Assembly: GCA_037102815.1 (NCBI GenBank)
Contig: BTPP01000001.1
Span: forward strand, 3,993,001 to 4,057,000
Length of the DNA stretch: 64,000 nucleotides
From: Neurospora intermedia
Taxonomy: Eukaryota > Ascomycota > Sordariomycetes > Sordariales > Sordariaceae
Reading direction: 5' to 3'
A program made the position numbers and the translations under genes. Below, in pieces: positions 33,764-45,615 of the stretch. The notes beneath the pieces are model-generated. The model saw only the letters and a program-made list of their open reading frames with translations, searched no databases and had not been told where the DNA came from. Position 1 is the stretch's first letter; each line of letters starts with the position of its first letter.

Positions 33764-35386
33764 ATGTCAGCCAAGTCGTCCCCATCGCCGCTCCAGGCGC
33801 CGGTCAACAACCCAGTGGACGAAACCACGATGCCCAAGGGCCATTGTCGATACATTTTGTGCGTACCAGAAATCAAGGGCCACCGATGTGCCTGCGTCGG
33901 CTTCTCTCGCCAGAAAGGCATTCCGGGTGCGACCTGCCAGTGTGGTCATCTGGCCTGCTACCATCAGAAAGAGCCAGACTCGTTACCCGGTGACCAACTC
34001 GAACTGCTAAAGAGGCGTATCCAGCAACTTGAGGAGCAGGTTGCTAGAGGTATTGCTGAAGATGTTGTCAGCAGGTTGTCCAATGTGGAGCACGATATGA
34101 AGAAGACCAGAGGTATCGTCAGCAGGTTGACAGACGTGGAGGAAACCTTGGAGAAGAGTAGGGAAGAGTTCAGTGAACAGATCAAAGGGACCTACCGGAA
34201 TGTCAGCATCAGCTGGCGGTCAATCGAACAACTAGAGCGCAAGACTCAACATCAGGACGAGCAACTGCGTGAAGTGTGCGAGAGGTTGAGGGCCCATGAT
34301 GAGCAGCTTGACAAGTTACAGGCAGGACAGCTGGAACTCAGGGACGCCGATATAAGCCTCGAGGAACGGATCGAGAATATTGCTGAGACGATGGAAGAGC
34401 TGGAGGACTCGCAGGACGCACGGGACGCAGAGGAAGACGACCATCTGGCCAAACTTAACGGACATCACCCCCGAAGAAGGTCCACATCTGACATGTCTCG
34501 CCCAAACTTTCCTGCAGGCCCTTTAGGCCTTTTAGGCGGTGGCGCAAATCCCATCGACATTCACGGCCACTCGCAAGTAGGGCGGCCGCCCGTCCGAGCA
34601 TATCGAGCAGGATCCGCGCTCGACGGGACTCTGATCTCCCACGCCACGAGAACACCCCCGCTCTCTGCCCGGTCGACGGGTGCCTGGACCGTTCATATTT
34701 CGCTGCTTCCCCATGCCCGTGTGCCCATGCCGTTCGAGAGGAATACCAACGCGTACCAACGATGTCTATCACGGGGTCTCCACCAAATGGTAGCTATTCA
34801 TGGGAGGGACGCTTCGTCATTTGTCAAGGCCGTTGAGAAGGCGTTCGGCATGTTCCTGAGAGGCCGTCCGTGGATGCCCCTTCAAGCCAAACTCTGCGAC
34901 GCCGAGCCACTCCAGGGCCTTCCGATGCTGCGTCAACTTGAAGCTTCCCTAGTCGACTCCAGCTACGACCACGACTTCCTCCGCAAGAACTGTGCCGTTT
35001 GCGACTCGAGTGGCATGATCGACTCGCTATACATTGCTATGCGGCACGACACCATTTCGTGGCACACGCTGAGGCATGCTCCTGTATTCATGGAAGGCCT
35101 CGAAGCCGCGTGGGCATATGACCCGATGCTCGACACGGATCCTTTCGATGGCGACATGGCCGTTGACGACAGGGAACGGCCCGCTGCCGGTGAGATCACT
35201 TCGGTATTGCCTTCTTTGGCGCCGCCATCCTCCCTCAAACGATCTCGGGCAGAAATGTCTCGATCCAATAGCTTTGGGGCAGCCGCTCCTCCAGTCGACG
35301 GCGAAGCGACCCGAGTAAAGCGGACTTGCCCAGCACCACCTTCCGGCTCCATCCTGGAGCTGCGAAGGCGCGTTGAAACGGCATGA
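33764..35386 (+). CDS. Orphan protein with N-terminal Cys/His cluster and coiled coil
   Basis: One long frame; 540 residues from the ATG at 33764. The frame is open further upstream but without an ATG, so an extra 5' exon is possible, and Met23 is an alternative start. Residues 27-67 hold a Cys/His cluster: HCRYILC, then GHRCAC, then CQCGHLACYH (Cys28, 33, 42, 44, 58, 60, 65 and His40, 62, 67), spaced like a small zinc-binding fold. Residues about 80-240 form a long coiled coil (LELLKRRIQQLEEQV and similar heptads). Residues about 330-470 form a globular domain (GAWTVHISLLP, AYQRCLSRGLHQMV, FVKAVEKAFGMFLRGRPWMPL, DHDFLRKNCAV, SWHTLRHAPVFMEGLEAAW). The C-terminus is basic with KRSRAEMS and VKRTC. 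I associate this architecture with uncharacterised Sordariomycete proteins; no function is known to me. The coiled coil suggests self-association. Confidence 0.75.
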   Translation: MSAKSSPSPLQAPVNNPVDETTMPKGHCRYILCVPEIKGHRCACVGFSRQKGIPGATCQCGHLACYHQKEPDSLPGDQLELLKRRIQQLEEQVARGIAEDVVSRLSNVEHDMKKTRGIVSRLTDVEETLEKSREEFSEQIKGTYRNVSISWRSIEQLERKTQHQDEQLREVCERLRAHDEQLDKLQAGQLELRDADISLEERIENIAETMEELEDSQDARDAEEDDHLAKLNGHHPRRRSTSDMSRPNFPAGPLGLLGGGANPIDIHGHSQVGRPPVRAYRAGSALDGTLISHATRTPPLSARSTGAWTVHISLLPHARVPMPFERNTNAYQRCLSRGLHQMVAIHGRDASSFVKAVEKAFGMFLRGRPWMPLQAKLCDAEPLQGLPMLRQLEASLVDSSYDHDFLRKNCAVCDSSGMIDSLYIAMRHDTISWHTLRHAPVFMEGLEAAWAYDPMLDTDPFDGDMAVDDRERPAAGEITSVLPSLAPPSSLKRSRAEMSRSNSFGAAAPPVDGEATRVKRTCPAPPSGSILELRRRVETA

Positions 35387-37127
35387 CTGGAAGAAAATGT
35401 ACGCTTTGCATCTGGGCTCGATAAGTAGTGATGGGCGCTGGGATCAGGGCGGTATAACAATATCATCGGCTTCTCGACTCAGTGTGCCCAGATAGTCATG
35501 TAAGGAAAGAAGGAGGGCATATGTCGACATTTGTCAACAACAGGCGTTTGATTGAGACGGGCAAACTGGGGCGTATGCTCATATACTTGATGGCCATGTT
35601 TTTCGAATTCCGGGTCGAGAAGGGGTAATCTTGTAACAAGGTTCACACGGTCACCTATCCAGCATTCATCCTATAGATGTTGTGTGTGTGTCGGTGATTT
35701 CATTTGCATTCTGTTAAGCTGCATATCTTCGGTGATACTTTGGTTCGAACCCAGATAACTTCAGGTTCTAACACAAATCTTTCGGGGCGATTAGCTAGGA
35801 AAAGGCAGGCGCGTGACGACGATGATGGCAATCATGATGACAAAATGAGGAATGTATCAATACAACTTGGAAGTTGTTTCCAAAGTTCCTTCGGAGTGCA
35901 AACGAATTGCATAGCTGTTGATGACACTGCTATCAAACGACGGGCGAGGCGTGTGTCATTTCGATGAGGGTTCGGGAAAAGAGCTTGTAGACGGCTGATA
36001 GAGTAGGAGAGAGAAAAGAAATTGATACATAAATAAAGAAATAAAAACTTCATGAAAAAAACCGAGAAAAAGGGTATATCCGGCAGTATTCGAAAAGGAA
36101 AAGGGCGGTCAAGACTTTGTCTCACAATCGACACGGTTCGCTTGTAACACACACTCGTCGTTCAAACTGCAAATTCTTCAATAGTAGTTCGACCGACCTC
36201 ACTCAGTGAGGCAATGCTCCCTTGGCGAACAAGCCCCAATTCAGGACTTTAGGGACTGTGTCTGGCATTGTATGCTTTCTCGAAGTACGTATCGGGGTGT
36301 TGATGCTGTGGTCCCTGGGGCTAGATCCCGATGTTCGTGTACTTTACGCTAGTGGAACATAGTGTAGCAGCTTTGTACCTCTATATAAAGATAATGTATT
36401 TGATCCGTTGCATCCCGTCCTTGTGTTTTCAGACGAAGCCGTTGGGTTTTTGGTGGCTGTACCGAATTGGATGAGAATAAGTAAGTGAAGTTTACGGTGT
36501 TGCTGCACTTTTGTCACCTGATACCTCTACCTATTTCCCATCCACCGATGTTGTCGCACGTCTCATGCCCTTAGGGAGGCGGAAGTAGACGTTATATATA
36601 ACAACAACAACAACAAATCCCATTCACCGATGCCAAGTGGAAACCTCAACTGGTCAAGACAAACTGCTCCACTTTCTGCCCTACCGCAACGGGCCCGGGG
36701 GGGCACGCGAGTTGGGGAGGGTGGAACCTTGTCTTATCGATAGGGCGTTTGTGGGTCCCAAAGCACCCTAGCAAACAAGCGGACCCAGACGTGCCAGCCG
36801 TGCCTGGCTGGGCTACTCGATCCAATTCACCTATCCACCGACGACAAAGCCAACTTCAACCCTTTCCACTTCCCACAATCGCGACGACAGATCACACGCA
36901 TCCTTCCGCTACACAATTTGCCCGCAATGACCGCAATTTAGTCAAGCCTACAACTAGTATTGATCTCGCGGACCTTCCACTGCTCCCAGTACTCCGACTG
37001 TCTTTCTGCCAATCAACAAACCGGCAGCAATCGCGAACATCCAGTTACCGCTGTCTTGCGCCCGGACGCGGAATACAACTGTCTACCATCGCCATTGACA
37101 TCACATAACCCCACTCAGTCTGCAGTC
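35387..37127. other. Intergenic region
   Basis: Holds the 3' end of the 33764 gene and the upstream region of the NCBP3-like gene, including an ACA-rich run near 36601-36616. An open frame at 36749-37108 overlaps the leader and has no conserved content. Confidence 0.45.
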
Positions 37128-38997
37128 ATGGACTTAGATATTGAGATGGACGTGGACGACGTCCATGACGTTCAAGACATCCCCCAGATACCTGAGGCAT
37201 ACACGCACGACATTATCACGGGCGAGGAACAGGTTTGCGCTGTCACCAGTCCCTACCTTTTCGGCTCAGCTGAGCCAAGACAAGTCACTTATCAATTATT
37301 ATGGTCTACAGGAACCCGGCGAGATCGACGATGACGGTCCCGACAATGTTAACGGCAACGGCGACCATGCTCAGTCCGACAAGGCACTTGTCCCTACGAA
37401 AGTCCACGTTCGCGGTCTTGACACGTTCAACCCTGAGCAAGTCAAAGGCTACGTTGCCGAGCACTGTGGATTGACCCAACTCGACAGGGTGGAGTGGATT
37501 GATGACACCAATGCAAACCTTGTCTTCAGGTCCGAGGCTATCGCCCAGGAGGTTCTCGTTGCTCTCGCATCGGTCGCTATTGCCGACCCAACAGCACTAC
37601 CGCCACTGGAAGAAGTCCCCGCCAAGGGCTTCTCGGCAAAACCAGATAGCGCTTTGTTTATCCGCTTCGCCGTCCAGGGAGACAGGAAAGTCGTCGGTGC
37701 TGCGGCCCGCAGCCGTTTCTACCTTTTACATCCAGAGTACGACCCAGAGGAGCGAAAGAGGCGTGGCGAGTTCAGAGACCGGAGGTACAGGGACCGCGAT
37801 GATGGCCCACGGGGCAGGAAAAACTACAGGAACGACCGAAACGACCGCCGCAGAGAACTTGAGGAAGAGGAGGGTGAGCCATTCGACGTCAATCTTTACG
37901 ATGACGACTCGACAGCGCTAGGCAAGCGCATTACAAGGCCTGCTTCGACACGTCCTCGGTCGCGGTCTCGGCGTGGCTCGGTTTCCAGCAATTTCTCGAC
38001 CGAATCTAACAGACTGAGGTCGTACTCGCGACAGAACCGAGAAAAGGAGCTCTTCCCTGACCGCCGCCGCTCCAGATCGCCACGCCAGCGCAATCGATCA
38101 GCATCACCTCTACGAGATCGTGATAGTGACGCACGGATGGATTTAGACGCCGAGAGAGACAACAGATACAGGGATGCTGCTTCGCTACGCAGCCGGGAGA
38201 AGGGTCGGGCGATCAAGGAGCGTCTGGCCAAGACGGAATCTCCCAGAGATCGAAGCAGAGACGACAACACCACTAAGGAGCTTTTCCCCTCAAAAGCCAA
38301 CAAGCCCAAAGAACTCTTCCCTACCAAGGCATCTTCAACTATTGGCAGCAGGGCAATGATGGATCAAGTGGAGGAGGACGTCGGAAAGTTGGCAAGCGGT
38401 ATGTTCGACATTTCTTTAACAACATCACTCACAACAGCCACAGCGGAAGCAACAGCATCGCAACACTTTGTCAAGCAGGAGGGCTTCTCCTTGCGGGGTA
38501 ACACGGTCTTTTCTACGCTTGCGAACCTAGAGAGGAACGTTTCCTCTCGCAAGTAAAGGCTCTCCTTCTTGGCGAAGTAGTGCGGTGATGCGGCGACTGT
38601 CAAGGCACGATTGCGCGTGCCCGCCACATGAGATACGTCCAAACGCAACAGATGACAAACGCTCGACTCAACTAAAAAAAAAAAAAAAAAAAAACGAAAC
38701 ATTTTGATGAATCCATGATTAACGACGTATATAGCTAAATTAGCAGATCGAATTACGCGGACAACGACAACAACGACATCCGCCGGGGGTTTTAGCATCC
38801 GTGGTCTGGCGACCAAGAACATTAGCACCGACCAAGGGTTCAGGATCAAGGGGACAGGGACGACAAGCACGACGGTAAAAGAACTATTCCCGGAGAAGTT
38901 CAGCGGAACAGGAACCAACGCAGGAAAAGAATTGTTTGCTGAGAAATTGGAGGGTAGAGGGCAGAGGAGGCGAAGAGCTGAGGATATGTTCTATTAG
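37128..38997 (+). CDS. NCBP3: NCBP3-like nuclear cap-binding/RNA-binding protein
   Basis: Exons 37128-37232 and 37312 onward, ending with 38747-38997. The N-terminus is acidic (MDLDIEMDVDDVHD). Residues about 60-130 match the NCBP3 RRM-like domain: TKVHVRGLDTFNPEQVKGYV, RVEWIDDTNANLVF. FIRFAVQGDRKVVGAAARSRFYLLHPEYDPEERKRR follows, then Arg/Asp- and RS-rich tracts, and a tail with the motif KELFP repeated (four KELFP plus one KELFA) ending RRRAEDMFY. Human NCBP3 binds capped mRNA and links to export; the role here is by family. The join after 38398 is uncertain: one 348-nt intron (38399-38746; 480 residues), or introns 38399-38455 and 38498-38746 keeping a 14-residue exon with GFSLRG (494 residues), or only 38498-38746 (513 residues). 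All keep frame. GFSLRG resembles GFSIRG and GFRIKG in the last exon, favouring its inclusion. Confidence 0.82.
38674..38694 (+). repeat. A21 homopolymer in the last NCBP3 intron
   Basis: Twenty-one consecutive A, about 50 nt upstream of the acceptor at 38746. Confidence 0.9.
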
Positions 38998-40026
38998 ACG
39001 ACGGCATCTCGGCGAAAAAAAGGATGAATTCATGCTTGCGACCTACATAGTTGAAGGGAGCCGGACCGTTGATACTCCTAGGGAAGGGACAAGAGCAAGA
39101 TGCTCATCAAGGCAGTGTGCTCATTTGGCCTTATCATCGATCCCGCGTTACGTCAGTCGGTTTATGCCGCTCATGCCCGACTTTCCCCCTATTTGCGATT
39201 AAGTCTGGACGATGCAGTCGAGCAGTTACAGGCTGGTATATTGTATGAACCCAACAAGACTGGAAAGAAGATATTGACGCTGACCCGCTAGGTCGGGAAG
39301 ATCACTAGTGATGAACGACTTCACAAGTCACTCCGCGCATAGATGTTGTAAATTCGTGTTAATGATTGCAGCAATGAGATGTTTGTGAACATAGTTGGGA
39401 AGGCGACATGGTTCATGAAACAATCTTGGCCACACAGTAGTACTATCCGTCATGTCCGCAGCAGCTTTGTGGAATGAGGAGAGAGCAAGGAGCCCAACAA
39501 AGCCGAAAGTAAGGAGCGCAGTTTCAGATTGCTAGGCAAGGGCAATCCATTCACTCATGCATTCGCTTTCATCTGAAGGAAGTAATCCATGTCTTCATGG
39601 CTGCCGGCGAGTGCGGTTGGCGACTGATTTAACCCGAACAGCCCGATACTGGCATCAAGTGGAAGCTGAGCTCTGTTGAACCAAACCCTGTCTGCATCCC
39701 GCTTTCCATCGGATTCTGATTGATTGCCAACGAACCTTCTCAGCTCAACCGCATACCGCATCCAAATCATATCGACCAGCCCGTCGCTCTACCCCGCCAA
39801 GTGTGGCACATTTAGGTCACTCAAAACTCGGTAACACTTGACGCTTTCATTCGCTCTCGCCTCTGTGCCCGACAAATCGATGTTAAGCTGCTAGACTAAC
39901 CTTAAGTGGTGAGAGAACGGCGGCGCGCAAATTCGAGGTAACTACCTATCCATCCGCTCAGAGGAGTTCCGCCAGAGTTTACGTTCGGTCAGCAGCCGAT
40001 ATCACAAAACGTACGTAGCGAGCGGG
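38998..40026. other. Intergenic region
   Basis: 3' flank of the NCBP3-like gene and promoter of the 40027 gene. No conserved frame, RNA or repeat seen. Confidence 0.5.
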
Positions 40027-42690
40027 ATGGCCGACAGCACCAGCTGGTTGCGTAGATTCCAGCAGTCTCGCGCGCAACCTGCCAAGCAACAACCGCAGCC
40101 CGCCATCACTTCTACATCGGAGGATAGCTCTGTCACAAGTGTAACGACTATCGACGGTAACGAGAATGCCTTGCCTTTATCCCATCCCGCGTCAACCAGC
40201 AAACACCATAACAATGACGGTGGCATCCACGTAGTCAGCAACGTGGGGAGCGGGAGCGGGAGCGGGGGAACAGCATTCGGGGGCAACACCAGCGGGTCTG
40301 GACCACTGCCGCCCAAAACTCCCACAGCGGGTGTTTTCTCCTCGGGAGCTTCAACGGCAAGCTTACGTCGACCATCACTGCCTCATCAGAAATCGCCAAG
40401 CGATAGCAATGTTATTAGCAGCAGTAGCCGATTGTTGAGGTCGAGGCCGTCAGCTACTTTCCAACGGGTTTCAAGTTTGCTTAATCTCGGAGCAAGTGGG
40501 AATGGAGCAGATTCGCCCTCGGCCACCGCCCCATCGTCACCCTCGTTCTCTTCCGGGCGACCTCGTGAGGGAAGCGGTGGCAGCATCAGCCGCTTTACCT
40601 TCTTCCGGCCGCTGACGCCGAGTGCTGCGGCAGCACCGGCACCATCGTTGAGTGCCTTGCCGCTTAGAAATTGGAGCGCAACGAATGGGGATGATGAGGA
40701 TGACTGGCTGGGAGGACTGAGGCGGAATGCCGCTAGGGAGAGCCCCTGGCATAACCCCAATTTGATGCAGATGGCGGAGACGTTGCAAGCGGTTATGATG
40801 ACGAAGGGGGATTCGATGACTCCTCTTCCTGTCCAGTAGGTCACCTCTTTCTCTTTCTAGTTCGGCATGATGAGGAAGTTACTAATGAATCTACTTGTGC
40901 GAAAGATATAACTCGCTTGTTCACAACGTACTCGAGGGCTTCGCACACCTTACAAAGCGGTTGCAAGCCTTAGAACAAGAGCTAGCTGAGCTCAAGAACC
41001 TTCGAGAGAAGGAACTGGAGCAGTTCCGAGGAATCAGCGAAGAGTGGATTCAGCGAGAGGACGGCTACAAGGCCGAGATCAAGCGACTTGAAGTCGTGCT
41101 CGCTAAGGAGAGCAAGGATGGCCTAGCAAGTGTTACGATGGCGAGACAGGATACGCTCATTGATCGGTCAGGGAGCAAAAGGTTCCAGGCGAAGTTGAAG
41201 AGGATGAGTACTACCGCTAATCGGGATCAAGGTATGTTGGGCGAATCAGTCGATGAGGGTGTGCAAGATTGTGAAGAGTTGGTGGAGTGGTGTTAACCGT
41301 TTCTTTGCAGCAGGAGAGAGCGATGATGATGGGGACAAGGTGGTGGACGAGCGCGTTGGGGGTGAGAAGACCAGAGACAGAACACACTATGAGATCAGAG
41401 GTACGGAACGTCGTTGGGTACATTCTGACAATAATCGATGCAATCTACTGACTTTTCTTTTTTGGCGGCTTCCCAGAGAGCTCCCTGAGAATCCTTCCGG
41501 TGGACAATGATGCTCGCATCAGTCAGATGGTGAAGAAACGAGCGGTGGAGGACAAGCGGTGGCGTAGGTCACAATTACAACCATCTATGGATACCCCTCC
41601 TCCTTGTGTAGAAGAAATTCTCGTTGACTCATCATCGCCAACATCTCCCTCGCCCACAAAGCCGCACAGTGGCCCTCGATCGAGTCAAAATCAGCATGTG
41701 GTCTCCGTAAACGGCCCATTATACAGTCCCTCTACATCCAGTAGCTCCACTGCGAGTACAGCCTCACAGGAGGCAAGCCGTAGCTTGTCTCAAAGGCGCA
41801 ATATCAACAATCTCGTAATCGAAACGGGGGACGTATCCACGGCCGTAAATCCACGACGGCGGCGCATCTTTTCGTATATCGAGGGCGAGGCTGAGGTGCT
41901 GGGAACGACCAGTGCTGCTTCAGAGCATTGCCAACACCTCTTTCAAGACTGTTATGGCTTTACGAACACACACAGACAGCATGAGGGTCGGAGTGAAACG
42001 CAACCACCAGCCGGTACGAATGGTATCGACTCGCCCGACCGTAACTCAACGTCAACGGTGCACCCAACGGCGGAAGGATCCATGGCCAACCTATCATCAA
42101 CACGCCCCGCCGAAGAAGATTCGACAACAACCTTCACTAGTACTTCTGTGGGTTCAGGTAATCTCACAGGCCTCACTCCATCTAACTCCACCGGCTCGGT
42201 GATTTGGCTAGGAAAGCGCAGCAGCAGAACGGCAGCGGCAGCGGCCTCCACCTCCTCTGCAGTTCAAGTCGACCAACCCAGCCACTACGAGACAAGCGTC
42301 GGCGGCGAAGACATTGGCAGCGGAAATTACGAGCTCGGAGAAATGACCAGCACTACCTACTACCAATACAATTCGACGATGACGACGACCACAAGCCCGA
42401 GACTGGGACCTGGATTCGGATCAGGACCGGCGATACCTCCCCGGACTACCTCCCACCAGCAGCAGAATAGGGTTGGGAATATAAGTCCTATCAAGGACAA
42501 GTTTGAGCAGCTGTTGCAGCAGCAGCAGCAGCAGCAGCAGCAGAAACAGTCACAGCCTGGCAGTGGGAAGAGTCCCGTCCATGCGGTAGAGAAGAGAGAC
42601 AAAGACACAACAAAGTCTCGGATGAACAAGAATCACGTCTCAGCAACGGTACCAAAGTTTACCGAATGGACACATGGGGATCTGCGCTGA
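40027..42690 (+). CDS. Low-complexity orphan protein with a central coiled coil
   Basis: Four exons: 40027-40835, 40906-41231, 41311-41400 and 41477-42690; 812 residues, 813 codons with stop. No family recognised. Residues 1-210 are Ser/Gly/Pro-rich and mostly disordered, with short basic patches (SWLRRFQQSR, FQRVSSLLNLG, SISRFTFFRPL) and an acidic DDEDDWLGGLRR. Exon 2 encodes a conserved-looking helix and coiled coil (YNSLVHNVLEGFAHLTKRLQ, ALEQELAELKNLREKELEQF, WIQREDGYKAEIKRLEVVLA), residues about 270-340. A short charged exon follows, then RISQMVKKRAVEDKRWRRSQ, then Ser/Thr-rich sequence with RRRRIFSYIEGEAEVLG and a polyGln run (42514-42546) near the C-terminus. Such a layout is common in fungal signalling or cytoskeletal scaffolds, but that is conjecture. 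The second and third introns were placed by frame and GT-AG rule; the first has a CTAAT branch-like site. Confidence 0.75.
42514..42543 (+). repeat. CAG repeat (polyGln) in the 40027 gene
   Basis: About nine consecutive CAG codons after TTG, near the C-terminus of the encoded protein. Confidence 0.85.
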
Positions 42691-44313
42691 GCCGCTTGCC
42701 CTGGTCGGCTCCAACTGTTCCATGACAGGTCTGGAGTTTTCAGTACTTGGCTGACATGGGGTGGTTGTTGGTTTACCCAGAGGATGTCCCCAAACTTCCA
42801 AACGGTTCTGCCAGAAGCAAGGTCACCCCTTATGTTTCTTCTGGAACTTCGAGCATGAGAACAAAAAATGGTTAGAATCCATTGATTTGATTGGTCTATA
42901 GTGTGACTTGGCAGGAGCTGCTGCTGGCCATAGTGGTGCAAGCTCGCAAATTCGGTACACAAGCAGAAAAGTTTGAGAAATTGCAGCCAAGACGGCGATC
43001 GCTACAAACGGTAACTCCCCTTTGGACGTGCACACGCTTGAAAAGGTAAAGTGGCTCTGGTGAAGAACTACACTAGTCACCGTTCGTGTGTGTGACTTTC
43101 CAGATTGAGCCGATCAGGATCTCACAAGATGCCGGCTAGCCGTTGAACCTTTCTTCTGGGATAGGACCTGGGGCTGGGAGAGGGCTGTTGGGTTTGTGGG
43201 GATTATGGGGTCTGATTTGTCGTGTTTTGTAATGAGGGCGTTTGAGGAATGGATCAGGAGGGGGGGGCACGGAGGAAAGGATTAACAGTAAAAGGAAGGA
43301 GGTGGCAACTGACAATGGGGAACAGGTCCACCGAATAGGTCACTGGAGATCACTGGGATAGGTGATCTTTACTAGAAATTGCCAATGGACCTTGGGGTCC
43401 GTTCTCATGATGGATCAAGGGTGTTTGGGTGTTGGGGCTAGAGCCTAGAGTCACACACGTTGTGGACATCATAGGCTTACCTTCGGATCAAGATCGGGGG
43501 TCGGTCGGTCTGCTGGGACTACACTACTCACGGACCAGGTCTCCTCAAGGCAAGACTGTCGACGGATTTCACAATGGGACCAGTGGAATGGGCCGGCGAA
43601 ACTCGTGATAGCACACACTCATGGTTAAGGCGATACGAACGCCTATCTCGCCCCTTGGTTGATGCTCCACACTAACTTGTATAGATAGCGGAACAACTAC
43701 CACAGTAGTAGTGTTCTAGTGTAGGTATCACCAATCCCTATTACTTCAAGCTAAAACGTTCAGATCCAATACTCGAGGAAAGCAGAAACTGGTGATCTCT
43801 CATGACTGACTACCCACACACACTCTCTCTCTCCCTCTACGCAGTACGTATGTACCTTTGAACGGCCCGGTGGCAAAAGGACGTGTAATATTCACAGTCC
43901 ACGCCGTAGCATCTACTATGTAGGTGAATGAAAACCTGACACTCTTTTGTAAATGTGAACAAATGGAGTGGCGAACTTGTCTGGGTTTCGATGTGCGATA
44001 TGGAGGGAGTATCAGCGTTTAAAGCGTAGGTAAATGTACTTGCCTACCTCTTGACTTCACCGGAGAGGACTTCACACTGTTTACGGGGCCACCAAGCAGT
44101 CAGTCTTGGAGCAGATCAACCTGCGAATAAGTCCATGAGTGGGAAGTCGATATTTGGTTAGTGTACTGTGGACACGACTCAGGGGCTTCTCCGTCTTGTT
44201 ATGTATGACTTCTTGAGGCGTCACACGTTATGGAGACGTAGCTGATGTAAATTCTCGTATGTGGTGTAGCTGAGGTAGAGGCAGAGGCATCTTTACAATC
44301 TCCAATGCAGGGG

Positions 44314-44343
<30 letters not shown>
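44314..44343 (+). repeat. A30 homopolymer
   Basis: Thirty consecutive A in non-coding DNA. Confidence 0.9.
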
Positions 44344-44345
<2 letters not shown>

Positions 44346-44562
44346 ACAGTGGAAGCATCCCACCTCACCACTCCTGACTATACTTCAACCTTACTCCTCT
44401 AAAATGAAGTTCCGTTCACACATTCATTCCTCGTAGCCCGTCAAGACTCTAGTCAAGTGAACAGACGAAAACGGGCTCACCACCTATGGAGCAAAACACT
44501 GGTTATGTATCAGTATAGGGAGTGTCCGGAGTAACTTTGGGTCTCCTCACAATTAATCTTTA

Positions 44563-44628
44563 TTTTCCTTGTGTTCTGCACGGTGATTGAAAAACCTATC
44601 TTTTCCTTGTGTTCTGCACAGTGATTGA
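44563..44628 (+). repeat. Tandem duplication, 28-bp units at 38-bp period
   Basis: The unit TTTTCCTTGTGTTCTGCACR plus GTGATTGA occurs at 44563-44590 and 44601-44628 with one difference. Confidence 0.85.
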
Positions 44629-44768
44629 GAGACACTCACTTACTCACCACTTTCACTTAATGTCGAGTAGGTATCCGACAGTCAGTCAGTTGTAGTCGGC
44701 AGCCTGAAGTTTATGTTGCAAGTCGGTACCCCGTTTATATGCTAATAGCCCATTGAGTGGCCCCTTGG

Positions 44769-44784
44769 TACTATGTACATAGTA
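44769..44784. repeat. Perfect 16-bp palindrome TACTATGTACATAGTA
   Basis: An identical copy lies at 46115-46130; partial copies (TACTATGTAC or GTACATAGTAC) occur near 45049, 45093, 50180 and 56823. Confidence 0.8.
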
Positions 44785-45603
44785 GATGAGAGGAATACTT
44801 AACCCCGGAAGAAAGAGGAAGGAGGAGAATGGATTTCGTTAACTCAAGCCACAACCACAGTCTCGGGACCGAAGAGAAGAAAAATATTCAAGTGATGGTG
44901 GAAGTAATATGCGTAGCTATTGGCTATTACTACCTACGTAAGTGTACCGGGTAGGTATGTATGTACACTACCCAGCATGAGACTTTACAGGCAATGACAG
45001 ACAGAGTGGGTAAAGGAAGTAAAGATGCCATCATGTGCACATAGTACCTACTATGTACGCAGTAATGATGATGGCAGCAAGGATGACTACACTACTATGT
45101 ACTGCGTACACAGGATAGACGTTCACGAAACGGTCATATTTTCTTTGGTTCTTGGTACGTAGGTACAGTGCAGTGCACTTTGCACACATGCATCTGAAAT
45201 TACCATATGAATGATCCCAAGGACCTGGGCCAGGGGATCGGACGGAGACCGTAGATCTCGACATACCAAGGTCTGTCTGTAAGTGAGATCGCAAAATAAA
45301 ACGGAGAAACAATGAATGGGTGGAAGTCCGATGGAACGAGGGTGTGGTACATAGTGCGTGGTTAGAAGGTTCGAAAAAGTAAAAAAAGGGAATGAAATAA
45401 GAGAGCCAAAAAAAAGGAAAGAAAACAAACACTGTGTTCAAAACCCGGAATGAGGGCAAAAGCAAAACGCCCAGACAAAGAGGAAACCAAAGAAGGAAAA
45501 AAAGAAGAAAAAAAAAAAGGAATTGTAAGAGAAAGGTGGGAGAACGGAAAAGGCGGAAAGAACGGAAAAGGCGGAAAAGCAGAGAGGGAGAAAAGGAAAA
45601 AAG

Positions 45604-45609
45604 AAAAAA
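45604..45609 (-). terminator. RNA polymerase III terminator of tRNA-Tyr
   Basis: Six consecutive T on the minus strand begin seven bases past the tRNA 3' end, with a second T6 run just beyond. Confidence 0.75.
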
Positions 45610-45615
45610 GAATGT

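Larger units (their letters stand above)
42691..45603. other. Gene-free interval (2.9 kb)
   Basis: No supported gene. Contains an A30 run (44314-44343), a tandem duplication at 44563-44628, the perfect palindrome TACTATGTACATAGTA (44769-44784) and a purine-rich stretch 45360-45610 downstream of the tRNA. Confidence 0.5.

Noticed and set aside
35740-35756. B-box-like GGTTCGAACCC
   Set aside because: No A-box or foldable tRNA around it.
36749-37108. 119-codon frame upstream of the NCBP3-like gene
   Set aside because: Pro/Ser/Thr-rich without conserved content; lies where the leader of the next gene should be.
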